Shown: positions 11,969 to 24,621 of the stretch, in pieces
Numbering within the stretch: position 1 is the first letter of the stretch
How the letters are laid out: each line of letters begins with the position of its first letter
DNA from: Plasmopara viticola
Lineage: Eukaryota > Oomycota > Peronosporomycetes > Peronosporales > Peronosporaceae
Direction of reading: 5' to 3'
Assembly: GCA_001695595.3 (NCBI GenBank)
Contig: MBPM02000099.1
Span: 51,969 to 115,968 of the forward strand
Length of the DNA: 64,000 nt
Translations under genes and position numbers: made by a program
Notes under the pieces: model-generated
The model's input: only the letters and a program-made list of their open reading frames with translations
Told to the model about the DNA's origin: nothing
Databases searched by the model: none

Positions 11969-12295
11969 ATTGTATTGTATTGTATTACGTTATCGCGTTG
12001 CCAAGTTCTGCACGTGCTAGGCTCAGTCTGGCTAGATCACGGCATAGAGTGGTGTCCGCATACGTCGAGTCTCGTTCGGCGGGCAGTGCAGCCAGCACCG
12101 GGGTCGTGAGGGTCTTCCATTGTTTTGTTTATCTCTGACTTGGTAAGAGCCCAGGTGGCGCCCGGTGCTGGAGACCGTCGCGTCGAGGGTGAGACTCGTT
12201 AGAGTCCTGCAGATGCCCGAGAGCACCTGCCCGAAGCGCGCGAGCATTTAGCCCCCGCGCTCGGAAGGAGGGCGTCACCCCAACCTTTTCCGTAA
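11969..12295 (-). mobile_element. SINE-like element, copy 1
   Basis: This GC-rich body has a simple-sequence tail that reads (TACAA)n on the minus strand, here seen as ATTGTATTGTATT at the left end. It is flanked by a 12 bp direct repeat, TTACGGACCAGT, at 11957-11968 and 12296-12307. The same body occurs at 20893, 34014 and 55128. Length, tail and variable-length target-site duplications fit a SINE inserted by target-primed reverse transcription. No convincing tRNA or 7SL-like head was recognised. Confidence 0.8.
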
Positions 12296-12307
12296 TTACG
12301 GACCAGT

Positions 12308-15026
12308 GTTGTGTGTAAAATGGGATTGCATAGATTCGAATAAGAAGTGAAAGCTGATTATTACTCAGTCGATGATTTAAATTTAAGTTATCAAATTTGA
12401 CAAGATGGTAAAAGCTTTCGGTATTGGTGCACGAGAAGTCGCCAGCAAAAAACAGCGGTATCAGAGAATATAATACTGGATAGCATAACTATAACAAGAT
12501 GCGACGCGGCATTAGTAAGCCACTGCAGAAGCTGAAGGATGCAGATCACGCGAACACAGTTCAGTGGTCCACCGGCTTTAAGATTATAAAATTCATGTGG
12601 ATATATGGGGCGGAAACGGGCACGTCAATGAAGAGAGATGGCGCTCACGTTCTCTGCTGTCATCTCAAATATAAGCGCGAGAGAGACTTTTATCCTCTTT
12701 ATCAGTCAAAAATTCCTTAAAAAGCACAGTAATGTGAGAAGTGCGGCTGTGTAGGCGACTTTCGAAGACGTGGGCCAATTTCAAATAAAAAACTTCTGAG
12801 ACATCAAGGTTCGCAAAATAAAAGCTGAACGAACCCTAAGTTTACGGCTAAAAAATCAACTTGGGGTTAGCTCGCGCAGAGGCTGTATAGGTCTAACGAA
12901 GTTAGGTGTTGTTGTAAGCAGCTACTGATGATAGTACTAATAAAAATAGGCTCGACACAATTCGTCTCCGTTCCGCGCATGTTCCTAAGAGCTCAAGAAG
13001 CAAGACCTTAGGTTTGATGATATTTTATATCGAGATGGGCACTTGTTTTGAAGAGGCGAAAGAAGCTGGACATGAAGTGACCCGAATGGAGAAAAGTTAC
13101 AGCGTTTCCAAAGCATGCTAAAATGCAATTGAAGTATCGAGTGACGACATTCTCATGGACTTGTAGATTCAAGCTACCGTTACTTACACGCTAGGACGAA
13201 GCAATTTCTGCGAAGGATTCTAGAAGCTATTTGACCCCTTTTTTATACCAGATTCCTGACCGATTAGCTTACGCATAATTAGGTCAGGGTTGATAAAACG
13301 GTCACAGTTTTGGACAACTACTCGTATCTATTGCCGGCTGGATCCTTTGAGTATCGGGCCAAGAACTTTAGGTCAAACCAATAACTTTCCAGCCCTGGTT
13401 AGGCGCCTAGTCACTCAAAGCCCAGAGCCGTTTCGCATTGAATTAGAGCAGATCATCTAGGCAGTGCTCGACAAGGATGAGATGGCTGAGGTTAACACCA
13501 ATTGTACTCAAAGCCGTCAAGCGTCAACCGCGATAAAATTCAGCCTGCTCAATTACATAAAAACTAGACGCTCCGACCATCAGGAGCCCGAATTGTGTGC
13601 TAGCAGATTGATATGGGTAGCACGCTGTACGAGGACGAGGGTAATATTTGCAAACCACAAAGAGACGTGACGAACTCATTCTCCAATGCTTGATGTATAA
13701 CGTTCGCCAAGCGAGAATTTTTTTTAGTCTAGTACGGTCAGCACGACGACGGTCCTAGTTTGCCACTACAATTAGGGCTCTATACTGGACCGCATAGTTT
13801 CCAGTTCTTCGTACTTAGATTGATTGCACTGCAAAAACGGACAGACGCGGTCACATCCAGGGTTCGTGTCCGCTGCAATCGGTAGTTTAAGACAACCTCG
13901 GAATCAAGCTCGTTGATCTGCATACGGAGGCAATGCCTGCAGAAGCTAGGTGACACCATTAGCGCCAAGCCCTTTCAATAACACAAAATCAAAAGCCGGA
14001 AGGGGCTAATACAAAAGAGATTCATTACCGAGCGTGAGTCTCATCGAATAGATTTTTCTCAGTCAAGAAGTCTGCGCTAAAGGTCGTCAAAAGTGCGAGC
14101 CATTTTAGGCAAAAGATCGATAGACTATCCATAATACAACCTCTGCTGCGTTTTAGTATTTTTAATCGAATTAGACGTGATACACGTATTGCTGCTACAA
14201 AATATACACTATAGCATGTGTGTTTTAAGGCATCATTTGGTACGGTAAAAATAGTATAGCTGAACAAGGTTTAGATCAGGTTCCGTTTTATATACTATTA
14301 TATATTTGGACACCATTCGGTCGGGTTTTCTGTTTAACTCTTACCGCTCTCAAGGGTCGGCTTGCTCAATGAGGAAGTTGCGAGGTCTAAGTAAAAAGTA
14401 CGTCAAAATTTAGGGTCGAGACGACAAAAAAAATGACTCTACAAAGTTATATTATTTACCATTTTAGACCACCTTACGTTTTATTGGTAGCAGCTAAGTG
14501 GCTATCACTACGTTTCTTCACTTTTTCTATGATTGGACTTATCTTCGAAAGACCTAGTAGGGTAGCCACAGAAAATAAGGAAAAGCAATACCATCAACAA
14601 CCTACTTCCCTACTGGGGCTTTTACAAAACGTCGTTCCATAAACGATTTTAATCACCTTGAGCAACAAAGTCTCTATTGTGCAACACACCAAATGCACAA
14701 TTTAGGAAATTTTTACGCCTCTTTAGGACGCACTTGAACTCAAGACAAACAATTGATCACGGTAAGCTGCTTCAAGTGCACTTTTTAGGCGGATCAGCAC
14801 ATTCTACGTTTTAACTTGTAAAATAGAAGGTATAATGTAGAGCGCACATAATTAGTTTATGCCTTTTATGGATTTGAGGCTCAAAATTCAGCAATGACGA
14901 ACACGAAAATTTATCTGTTAGAAAAAACATGCTACTACCAGGCTAGAGACGTCAGATGGTAAATAAGGTATAATGACGCATACTTGCGTGCAAGTACGAT
15001 CGCATGAGCTCCATTTTACGCTCGCG
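12308..15026. other. Intergenic stretch without a credible gene
   Basis: No gene is recognised between the SINE-like element and GH131-like copy 3. Short ORFs are at background length for this composition. Positions 14383-14580 hold a diverged copy of dispersed repeat C. Positions 14880-15010 are the conserved 3' flank of the GH131 units, containing the AATGACGAACACGAAA and GAGACGTCAG blocks also found at 3537, 40.6 kb (reverse), 53.1 kb and 53.85 kb. Confidence 0.45.
14383..14580 (+). repeat. Dispersed repeat C, copy 2
   Basis: A diverged copy: AAAAAGTACGTCAAAATTTAG near 14393, GGTCGAGACGACAAAA near 14413, a GGTAGCAGC box near 14485 and CTAGTAGGGTAGCCACAG near 14554 appear in the same order as in the other copies. 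Confidence 0.4.
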
Positions 15027-15881
15027 TTACTTGCAAGCAGGGCTTCCAGCGATATCAGCAGTGGTCGAGACGCCAGCAGTAACACTTACACCGTTGTAAG
15101 TCACAATTTCTTGTTCCTTTACCATTTCAACCGGACTACCGTCGTCTGAAACAGTCAATAGACCGATGTGGTACTCGAAGTCAGCAGGAAGTTCCCTCGG
15201 GTACGAGTGGGTGGCCGTAAGTTTAAGGTCCTTTTCACCCTCGCTGACGTAAAACTCGATCTTATGACCGCCTGAAGGGGCAGCCGAGAGGGCAACGCCA
15301 AAGTTGTACCACGTACCGGGCACAAACTTGGTCTCCCATTTCGGGTCCCATGTACCATTGTTGAGGTAGATGAGCTTCGGGGAACTAAGCGACGCATCCA
15401 CGCGGATTTCGAAGAAGTGCAATTTGTCAAAGATCAATTGCCAGGCGTAATCGTTCAAGAAGGCTTCGTCCTTCTTGAAGCTGGTGCGAAAGTAGGACGG
15501 GCCTTTCTGACTGGTAGCGACAAACTGCACGAGCTCCGAACGACGTTTGTCTAATTGGTCCTGGAAAATCGCATTTTCATCAGCACCAATATTAATGACG
15601 CCCTCGTCGCAATTGTAGCCCTCTGGTCGACCTTTCTGGTCGATGGTGACATACTCGGCGACTGTGTGTGAAGGGTCGTTGCGCATGGTGAAGATGTCCG
15701 TCGAGTACTTGTCCGTGATCTTTTCAACGGTCAAGTCATCTGCACGACCGTCCCATGGAAGTGCCTGAATCTCCTCTAAACGGACCTCATACGAAAGCGG
15801 CAAATCATCTCTCTGTGCTTGGGCTACAGAGTAGGTCGACGTGAGGGCTGCGGCGCTCAGGAGTGCAGAGAAGGAGACCAT
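15027..15881 (-). CDS. Secreted GH131-like glycoside hydrolase, copy 3
   Basis: This is the cleanest family member: 284 residues, no intron, ending SPACK-stop. A signal peptide covers about residues 1-22 (cleavage after AQA), followed by a short acidic linker and a GH131-like domain with PWDGR at 42-46, RRSEL with Arg114 and Glu116, the WDPKW and TWYNFG blocks, and FEYHIGLL with His238. In GH131 a conserved Glu and His have been proposed as functional residues; the Arg-x-Glu and His seen here are my candidates for them. The expected role is attack on beta-glucan, either in the plant host wall or the oomycete's own wall. The ATG at 15881 is chosen because it starts the signal peptide and is shared by the other copies. 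The upstream flank carries the 62-nt leader-intron candidate. Confidence 0.8.
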   Translation of the reverse strand: MVSFSALLSAAALTSTYSVAQAQRDDLPLSYEVRLEEIQALPWDGRADDLTVEKITDKYSTDIFTMRNDPSHTVAEYVTIDQKGRPEGYNCDEGVINIGADENAIFQDQLDKRRSELVQFVATSQKGPSYFRTSFKKDEAFLNDYAWQLIFDKLHFFEIRVDASLSSPKLIYLNNGTWDPKWETKFVPGTWYNFGVALSAAPSGGHKIEFYVSEGEKDLKLTATHSYPRELPADFEYHIGLLTVSDDGSPVEMVKEQEIVTYNGVSVTAGVSTTADIAGSPACK

Positions 15882-15911
15882 AACGCTCGGTTGGGATGCT
15901 GCTGTGCGTAG

Positions 15912-15973
15912 CTGGAGGTAGAAAGTAAAATGACCTGACTAATAAATTGTGTCGAGCCAACATTGTTACTTAC
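15912..15973 (-). other. Possible 5' leader intron of GH131-like copy 3
   Basis: Minus-strand GTAAGT at 15968-15973 and a CTACCTCCAG end at 15912-15921 are 62 nt apart, as upstream of copy 2. No transcript evidence is available. Confidence 0.35.
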
Positions 15974-16051
15974 ACGGATAGGCGGTACGTCCAAGTACGA
16001 TGCAAAAAATGCCCTCCGCGGCTCCACTGGGTAAAGGTGCTCTGTAATCAT

Positions 16052-19000
16052 GTTTATCTTGTTTCTTCCTCGTACAACAGATCATAAGATATGCAATGAA
16101 TGAAGACCGTGAGCAACAGACAAGAAAAAGACAGGTTGTATCGTTCTTTATGAAATAGTCTTAAAGCTTTGCAATCGAGCGAATACAGGGTCTTTGAGCT
16201 TATAATGGAAAGCACCACTTACGCGTGCGTGTAGGTGTCGCAACGAAAGAAAAGTGTCTGCAGCGGGTAGACGTTTATCATTCGCCATTAAGGAATAGTG
16301 TCTGCAGCGGATAGACGTTCAATCAACGTTTAAATGCTGCGACACTTATGGATGTCCCCAGCTATGCCATGCCGTTAGGACAGTCCAGTCTTATATCGTG
16401 CACAACGTTGCCTCCAGAGTTGCGAAATCGAAGCGCTCTTCATCGCATTTTTTAGAAAAATTCCCTGATACCACTCTATATATTTATTATAAAAATGGAT
16501 TTAAAATATAGTAGCAGCCGATATTTTTGCACATGTATGTAAATACAACACGAAAAGAATATAAAAAAGCGACAAAATGTATGTTAAGAAAAAAATTATA
16601 TTTATTCAAATCTTCAGATTTTACCTCTTCATTTTCGTGCATAAATGCAAAGTGCTACCAACCTTGGCATTCTGTTTATTGGAAGGCGTGCTACTATTGT
16701 TACCTATGCATACAGCACACTGATGGGTATAGTGGTTGCCTACGAGGTTTTTTGGAGATAAGTCGACTAAAAAGTTCAATGACAGCCAATTGGCTATGAG
16801 TCTTGGGTATGCTCTACAAGGCAATCTTAATTTGTCTCTAAACCCTACAATTTGACGTGCTGTTTGTTTAAAGCTTAGTTAACCAAAAGCGACGAAAGTT
16901 CATTCATGACTAAGTCAATTTTACAGTAAATTTGATCGAATGTTCTTCACTAATGAAATATCGCAGATTAGAAGAAACGACACCCGATCCGTAAACCTTG
17001 AGTTCAGAAGCTGCGAGTTGTACACGTCAGTTTAGCTGAAATTTCTCATGTTGGTGTGCATACCTAGAGCGCATTTCTCGAAAAAATGCCGGATTTCTTC
17101 AAGCGACGAAAAATGCTTGCTGTTGCTATCGCTTGTACAAAGACATCTTTTTTTCTTAGCTCGTGAATAAACGCACACGCGTTTCCTTTGAGCTTTTATT
17201 CTGTCACTTTTAAAATTCTTTCCGTGTAAGAAATAATTCACATGTACATGTGACGTTGTTACTAAGGATATGAGTTATCCTGAATTTCGCTCTGCATACT
17301 TCGAGAAACAATGATCGAAGTTGAAATTGGCTGTCTGCATGGAAGTTCGATTTGGATTAGCTCTCAACAAGTATCGAGAAAAAGGCTGACTACAGGAGGG
17401 TCGGATTCTACGCGCGTCAAACATACCGTTGGAATAGGCCCAACTGCAACATTTTACAAGGTTGCAAACGATTCGTAAGACTTGACCGGTTTAACGGCCA
17501 TGACATCATTTATCGTGCCGTCTGACGATGCGACATTTATATATTGTCTGCAGCGAATAGACGGGCCATCCCTATCTGTGAGTTTTATGGCTCAATGCAG
17601 AGGTGCACCTTTTTCGATGCTAAAAGCTTTTCGCGGACTGTTTAACAGCAATCGGCTTATGTTACACGATAACACTTGCTGTCAAAGCCAAATTGTGCTT
17701 GCCTTCACTACCTTTTACGCTCAAATAACTTTGACTCTGTGCTAGGCTCGATTAGGAAGCTTTTGATCTTTTCCTACAACTTTACAATCTGTCTTTTTCT
17801 TATCAATGTTTACGCTCTTCATGCATCGTGCACATCTTGGGACCTGGCGTACACATTAGAAACGAAAGAAACGCACTTTACCAATTGATTCACCTCTGCG
17901 ATCGAGCTTGAAGGTCCCGCCCGGTCTCACCTCCAAGAATTTCAGTCAAATCATTTCAAGTTCTGCCTCCAGTGACGCATATCAGCATCTCTCGTCGGTT
18001 TGTGCTTACACCCGATGCGAATATAAAACAATATATTCAGTGCTTCTATGGTCAGTGATTGCTCTCACAACTTATTAGTAGAGATTGATGACCGCAAGGA
18101 CATTGTAATTTACACAATAATAATAATAATTTTGATTGGCATGTGGCCTGTATAATAAAGGACAGAATCTACAAAGCCTAGAGCATATCGTTTTCATGGA
18201 AGAAATCAAGGAGTTACAACGCTATTAGTTGGTTAATCCCATCAGAGTGATACCAAAGAAGTCGTTCACAGTCTCTTCACATACATATTGTAGAATACTT
18301 ACAAAACTTTGGGACACGACGAGCACGACAAGTTATCTCACGTGCATCCTAAAGGCGCGTACATGCATAGAAAAGCGCTTGCGACATCTAGTCCTTAAAC
18401 AACGAAATAGTGAGTCGATGTTTCAGTTGTACAAGTGCACGCGAGCGTACGTCCAAGTACGAACCCTTTTCACATTTTTAAGCGAGAGACAACGGCTGGT
18501 GTATTTGTTAACATTGGCAGTGCACGTGACACGCACTTATGACGTATATGAGTCGGCCGAAAACTCACTTAAACAGCCGAGATCTGTCACTTACTGCTTA
18601 GCCGAACATTCTCAGCAACTGCAACAAATCCGACCAACAACCCTAAAAAGCGTAGTAAAGTGATTAGGACCAAAAACGACTTTCACTACCACTGTCATCA
18701 ATTAATGGCTTCTTATGGCAATCTGTATGGGCTGGTCTCGCTTCAGATTAGACAAAAGGGTATTGGCATGATAGGGACACTCAATGAACGCAATCTTCGC
18801 TGCGCTATACTTCAAATTGCTAAATTATAATCTTCTTTCGTACTTCATTCGGTAATCTGCGCAAAAAAATCTTGGAAAGGCAGAAATCGGATTAAGGTGA
18901 ATATCAATGAGATAAGAAAGAAAATTTGCCCTTAATGAAACCTTCGAAAAGCTTGGCAACCAGATAAAATAAAAATCACAACAGGTAAGGTCACCATTCA

Positions 19001-19565
19001 GTGAAGTGGCTTAGTGACGAAGATATAAAAGAGGACCAAAGGCATTCCAAAGGATTTTTTTAGGTCATTCGCCGAGGCACGATACATCATAATCGCATCT
19101 ACAACTACTAGTTAAAAGCCAACTATTGTTGGGCTGCTAGCTTTCTACGCACGTCAAGCAAATTAAATGATCGACAACGCTCTACCCGGGACTAAAAATT
19201 GAGAAGTAGCTGCTTTTCGGAAGTCACATTTTCTTGCAAAGAGTATTCTATCACACGACTTTCCTAATGTATTCCCAAAATAGTGGCTTATATTGCTGAG
19301 GGGTATCTAGGCGGCTGCAAATTGAAGATAGTAGGTTAAAGTATGCATACGGATTTCCAAAAGCAAAGCAGGGTTACTAATATTGTGTGACAAATGCAAG
19401 GTCTTAATATTAATCGATATAATGTATCTAAAAGCCTTTCAGACTTTGGTACCAAGTAATTCTCGCGCAAGTATGATTTTTGATGCAAAGGTGTCAATAA
19501 TTAGATTTGTTGTGTATAGCGCTAAAATAACAACGTCGCTTTTAGACAAGTATATCATTGCAAAC
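16052..19565. other. Intergenic stretch, decayed repeats
   Basis: No gene is recognised. Near 16225-16345 a TGTCTGCAGCGG-TAGACG block occurs twice and is bracketed by TGTCGCAAC and TGCGACAC, giving local inverted symmetry. Positions 17480-17740 hold a copy of dispersed repeat B. A short (TAA)n run lies at 18117-18134. Positions 18840-19170 are similar to 2540-2900 and 5580-5900 (AACCTTCGAAAAGCTT, CAACAGGTAAGGT, GTTCAGTGA blocks), so this is the 3' flank of the duplicated unit belonging to GH131-like copy 4. Confidence 0.45.
17480..17740 (+). repeat. Dispersed repeat B, copy 1
   Basis: Blocks TTAACGGC-AT, ATCATTTATC, TGTCTGCAGCGAATAGACG, GTGAGTTTTATGGCTC-ATGCAG and TTTTACGCTCAA occur in the same order as at 38.77-39.01 kb and, in reverse orientation, at 55.48 and 62.44 kb. 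Non-coding, class unknown. Confidence 0.4.
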
Positions 19566-20379
19566 TCACATGCAAGAAGGAATTCCGACAATCCCAGCGT
19601 CAGTCGAATCGTCAGTTGATACAGCTATAACGTCGAAAGACACAATGTCCTCTTTCTTTTCATTTCGTCCGGACCACCGTCGTCTGAAACAGTCAATAGA
19701 CCGATGTGGAACTCGAGTTCGGCAGGAAGGTCTCCTTTGCACGAGTGAATGGTCATAAGGACAAGATTCTTTTCGCCCTCGCTCATGTATTATTCGAGCT
19801 CATGACGTTTGCCTGAGGGGGCAGCCGAAATGGCAATGCCAATAATGTACCATTTACCGGGCACAAACTCGGTCTGCCACTTCGGGTCCCACGAACCATT
19901 GTTGTTGTAGATGATCACAGGAGGGCTGAGCGCCGCACCACGCGAATATCGAAGAAGTGCAACTCGTCGGAGATCATCTGCCATGTGTATTTGTTCAAAA
20001 GGTCTTCCTTCTTCTGGTGCGAAACAAGGTTTTGCCGTTTTTTTTGGTGGCGACAAACTGCACGAGCTCTGAGCGACGAAAGTTAGTCTGCGCCTTGAAA
20101 ATCGCCCTTCCATCCACACCAATATTTATGTCGCCCTCGTCACAGTTGTAGCCCTTTGGTCGACCTATCTGGTCAATGGTGACGTAACCGGCGACCGTTA
20201 GGGAAGGGTCGTTGCGCATGGTGAAGATGTGCGTCAAGTACTTGTCCGTGATCTTGTCGACATTCAGATTATTTGCACGACCGTCCCTCGGAAGTGCCTT
20301 AAAAATTTTTTTGGGCCTGGGCTATAGAGCAGGTCGACGCGAGGGCCATGGCGGTCATGATCGCGGAGATGGAGACCAT
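19566..20379 (-). pseudogene. GH131-like secreted protein, broken copy 4
   Basis: The ATG at 20379 starts an intact-looking signal peptide ending AQAQ. The frame then hits a stop near 20305 because of an indel in an A/T run, followed by residual GH131 blocks in more than one frame: DKYLTHIFTMRND (about 20215), FRRSELVQFVAT (about 20060), NNNGSWDPKWQTEFVPGKWY (about 19880) and a final GIVGIPSCM-stop. A deletion near 20000 removes part of the FRTSF region. It is more diverged from copies 1-3 than they are from each other and groups by eye with copies 5 and 6. Upstream sequence to about 20700 resembles that of copy 3 near 16080-16215. Confidence 0.75.
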
Positions 20380-20880
20380 GATGTTGAATCAGAGATGGGG
20401 ATGCGTCACCTGGGGTGAATTGTCAAACGCTTTGACTGCAAGAAGTTTCAAGGCGACATTTGTTACTTGAAATGAGTGGTGGAATTGGGCAGCACTTTCA
20501 AGTAAGATATGCTTTCCAGGATAAAGGTGTAATAATCTACGCTTGACATAGTTCATGTCAAATCCCGAAAATGTGCACAATGTATGGGTACCGTACACAT
20601 CAACAAGAATAGACGGGTTGTATAGTTGTGAGAAGGCTCGTAAGCTTTGTAATCAAGCAAGTGCGAAGTCCTTGAGCGTAAAAGATGGTTGATGCAAGCA
20701 CCACATTGCCTTTGACACCAGCTATTAATGTTCGAGATAGTACAGCCTAGAGAAAGGAAAAACTGCACCATTGGATCTAGGCCAGCGCAACAAAGACTAG
20801 TGCCTGCGTTGAGTACACCGTCCGCTCGCTGTAGCCACTGTATTTGTCCCAACGCAAGATGGTGCAATAATTAGTCCAAT
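20380..20880. other. Upstream flank of GH131-like copy 4 with decayed repeat B
   Basis: Positions 20600-20700 match the copy 3 upstream region (GGTTGTAT, AGCTTTG-AATC-AGC, TCCTTGAGC). Positions 20740-20880 contain a reverse, diverged repeat B (CGCTGTAGCC, GATGGTGC). No gene is seen. Confidence 0.4.
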
Positions 20881-20892
20881 GTTACGGTTTGT

Positions 20893-21224
20893 AGCTTGGA
20901 AAAGGTTGGGGTGACGCCCTCCTTCCAAGCGCAGGGGCTAAATGCTCGCGCGCTTTGGGCAGGTGCTCTCAGGCATTTGCAGGTCTCTAACGAGTCTCAC
21001 CCTCGACGCGACGGTCTCCGGCACCGGGCGCCACCTGGGCTCTTACCAAGTCAGAGCTAAGCAAAATAATGGAAGCCCCTCACGACCTCGGTGCTGGCTG
21101 CATTGCCCGCCGAACGAGACTCGACGTATGCGGACACCACTCTATGCCGTGGACTAGCCAGACAAAGCCTAGCACGTGCATAACTTGGCAACGCAATAAC
21201 GTAATACATTACATTGCATTACAT
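20893..21224 (+). mobile_element. SINE-like element, copy 2
   Basis: This full-length copy starts AGCTTGGAAAAGGTTGGGGT and ends in a (TACAT)n-type tail. It is flanked by GTTACGGTTTGT (20881-20892) and GTTACAGTTTGT (21225-21236), an 11/12 match target-site duplication. It is inserted into a decayed repeat B. Confidence 0.8.
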
Positions 21225-21236
21225 GTTACAGTTTGT

Positions 21237-21700
21237 GTGCAACATACCACAGTGTTGCCGTCATGCCTTTACAGATTGCAAATTAAAATGTGGAGCGCCC
21301 TACGAGATTGATAAGCAGGCGTTATCATTGACCAATCCAAAGTCAACACTTTCCTCAGACTTTTTGTGCGACACCTGATGGGGACTATTTCTTTCAAAGT
21401 GTCTTGAGTATTCATTTTTCATTATGAAAAAAAGTTGTAACAACCGTATTTCTTTCTGCACACGTATAAATGTCAACTTAAGTGAAAGTCCTGCCAACCA
21501 CGGCGAACTGCTCTTTCAAGACAAAGCAGTTTATTGCATCTTGTACTCACCGATGCATATGATAGAGTGGAAGGAGAAGTGGCTGCCCTTTCAAGTGGTT
21601 TAGGGAAGAGCGCAACTAGCTGATCCCAAAGAAATGGAAGCCAACACGCTACTGCTAAAGGTAGTTCGCAAAAGCCATTCGTATTTAAAATTAATGATTC
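21237..21700. other. Short stretch without recognisable features
   Basis: AT-rich sequence between the SINE-like element and copia element 2. No gene, known repeat or RNA is recognised. Confidence 0.5.
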
Positions 21701-21846
21701 TGTTGATAAGAAAGTAAAAACCGAAGTGAATATATTTATCTTGACTAATGAACGGCTACTATATGTAATTACTTACTGTAACGTCCTTGTGAATACTGTG
21801 AAGCCATTCACCTGTTCAACATGCATTCAGCGGTGTAATTTTAACA
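21701..21846 (-). repeat. Copia element 2, 3' LTR
   Basis: 146 bp, TGTTGATAAG to TTTTAACA, followed inward by the complement of a purine-rich tract (CTCCCACTCACC). It pairs with 25948-26093. Confidence 0.9.
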
Positions 21847-21859
21847 CTCCCACTCACCG

Positions 21860-24609
21860 CTAATGCTGTGTGTCCTTTGTTGCTGACTTGGTCTTGATTC
21901 CGGTGGCTTCGCGCAGATGCTTAAGGCATCTTGGTCCTAACTGCCTTCGTCAGCATATCTGCAAGCTGACTCTTGGTGTCGATATATTCGGTCTTCAACA
22001 GTCCTTTTTGCACATTTTCACGAATAAAGTGGTGCTTGATGTCCACATGCTTCGTCCTAGCATGGTACCCGGTGGTATTGGCTAACGCAATAGCACCCTG
22101 GTTGTCTTCCCAAACCTGTGTGCCTCCAACTTGCTCGTGACCCATGTCCTTTAGCATTGCCCGCGTCCAATGAACTTCTTGTGTGCATGAACTGAAAGCC
22201 ATATACTCAGCTTCCGCTGAGCTCGGCGCAACTGTCCGCTGGTACTTCGACTTAAATACCACTGGTGCGCTTGCAATCATGACCATAATTCTCGAGACCG
22301 AGCGTCTGTCATCCGTGTTGCTACCCCAATCTGCATCCGAGTATGCCTTGACCGTAACGCTTCCAGTTCCTCGGTAGACGATACCGATTTGACGCGTGGT
22401 CTTCAGATACCGTACTACTCGAATTGCTGCGATCCAATGTTGAAGTGTTGGGTTCTCCAGAAAACGTGATAGCTGCGTCACCACGTAAGCAATACCAGGC
22501 CGAGTGCATGTCGTTATGTACAGCAAGCATCCAATCAAAGAGCGGTAAGGCTCGGCCGTCCCTCTTCCGTTGTGGGTGACTGCTTTGACGACAGCTTCAA
22601 TCCTGAAACGCAAGGGTTTTCAATACTCTTGGCATCTTGTTGACCGAATCGCTTGACCACGTCATCGATGTAGCGAGTCTGTTTGATCATCAATATTCCA
22701 GCTGACCTGTCGTGATCAATTTCGTACCCAAAATAAATTCCGCCTGACCAAGCTCCTTCATCTTGAAAGCATTCTTGAGTACTTCCTTTACTTGATTTAA
22801 TTCTTTGCTGCTTCTTGCTGCGATAATTATGTCATCCACATATAGTCCAACGTAAGCAAAACCATTTTCAGTTCTCTTGACATAAACACATTGATCTGCT
22901 CCGCAACTCTTAAAGCCATTCCTGACAAAGACACGATGTATTGTCTTGTTCCAGGCACTCGCTGCTTGCTTAAGTCCATAAATAGCCTTGTTTAGTTGAC
23001 ATATGTATCCTTGAGCATTGTCGACACCAAGCGGAACTTCCATAAAAACGTTGTCCGTCAACACGCTATTGAGAAAAGCCGTGTCGACGTCCAGCTGTTC
23101 CATTTGATAGCCACATTCAACACATACCGCGAGAATTATTCGGATCGAATTCATGTCGGCAACTGGGTAATATGTCTCAAAAAAGTCAACGCCATACTTC
23201 TGCTTGACACCTTTACGACTAGTCGTGCCTTGTATCGCACGATAGCGCCATTCTGATCACGCTTTTTGGCAAATACTCATCGTGATCCAATTGCGCGTCC
23301 AATTTCCCCTCGTGGCTGCAATGTCCATGTTTTATTCTCTTCGTGAGAGCGAAGCTCAGCATCCATTGCTTCACGCAATTTTATTGCATCGTCACTTGCC
23401 ACTGCTTGAGTATAAGTAGTCGGTGAGTCCGTATCATCGTCAATATTCACAGCGTAGGCAAGAAAGGCTTCCGCAATTAGTCCATCTTCGTCAATCCTAG
23501 CACGCTTTGGAGTCGGTGGGCCCTCACTGTCTTCTGTTGACTCTCCACCATCGGAATCGTTTCTTAGCATTAGCGCTGGCTCACGTCTTATTCGTGTTCA
23601 CTCCACATCAAGTCGAAACAGCAAACGACCTTCTTGTTGCACTTGGGGCTGTTGATGATACTCCGTAAGCTCAAGCCTGTTTCGTACAGGGCTCTCAGAA
23701 GGCATTAGCCGCTGTACAACGGCGCTTGGCGTACAATTTACATCCTCCATATCGATATCCTGGACTGTCTCTTCGACAGCTCCCACGGAATCGTCCGGAA
23801 CTGACTGTCGTTCCACTTGATGCTACATTGACTTCATCACCATCCTTCTTTACTTGATCAATTGGTTCCGGCTTAAACTCTTGCGTGTCGTAGATGCCGC
23901 CCACCTCACGCTCATCCAACTTTACAGAGCGGGTCACTTTATTCTTGGCATTTTCCAAGTCAAACACGCGATAGCCCTTGACATTCTCTGCATAGCCAAG
24001 AAACATACACTTGAAGCTCTTGGGTTCCAGTTTGGTCTGTTTCACATCGTCAATATGAGCGTAGCCTTGCGAACCAAGTACGTGCAGGTGATCCATTCGA
24101 GACTTCATCTTGAAAAATAGCTCATACGGCGTGATGTCAGGATGGACCGTATTGCTGGAGCGATAAATTAAATAAACCGCTGTATTTACAGCTTCCGCCC
24201 GCCATTCCGTCGAAACGCTGCGGGCTTTCTCCATTTTTGTCCTGTTCATACGCTCCACCACTCCGTTCTGCTGCGGGCTGTATGGGACGGAGCGCTGGTG
24301 TATAATGCCGTTCTCTTAGCATATTCCAGCCATTTTCTTGTTTACGAACTCGGTTCCGTTGTCGGATCGCAAACATCTTAGTCGTGCACCCCACTGGTTT
24401 TCGTATAATGTCAGAAATTCCATGAACTTGCCAGCCACTTCACTCTTGCTCTTGATCAGAAAAAGTGCAACATATCGTGAAAAGTCATCCACAAACGTGA
24501 GAATGTATTTGGCACCACTCTTCGAGATAATTCTCATTGGCCCCATGACATCTGTGTGAACACGCTCCAGCACACGAGTCGTCTTTGTCATTGAACAAGA
24601 CGGAAACAC
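21860..24609 (-). pseudogene. Copia element 2 pol region, broken
   Basis: Integrase, reverse transcriptase and RNase H remain recognisable but lie in separate frames. The integrase start has VHTDVMGPM and DDFSRYVALFL (24316-24609), the integrase end and linker lie at 23695-24261, a PPTPKRARIDEDGL linker block at 23277-23570, reverse transcriptase with the YVDD box at 22690-23154, and RNase H with YSDADWG, AEAEYMA and EDNQGAIALAN blocks at 21921-22613. Against element 3 there is also a small deletion near the integrase catalytic Glu region (the stretch between NRT-MEKARS and VSTEW is shortened). No functional pol is possible. Confidence 0.85.
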
Positions 24610-24621
24610 CGTGACCGTCTA

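Noticed and set aside
12032..12247. 71-residue frame starting MLARFGQVLSGICR, repeated at 20942 and 55177
   Set aside because: It recurs because the SINE-like element recurs. It is the GC-rich SINE body read through, not a conserved protein.
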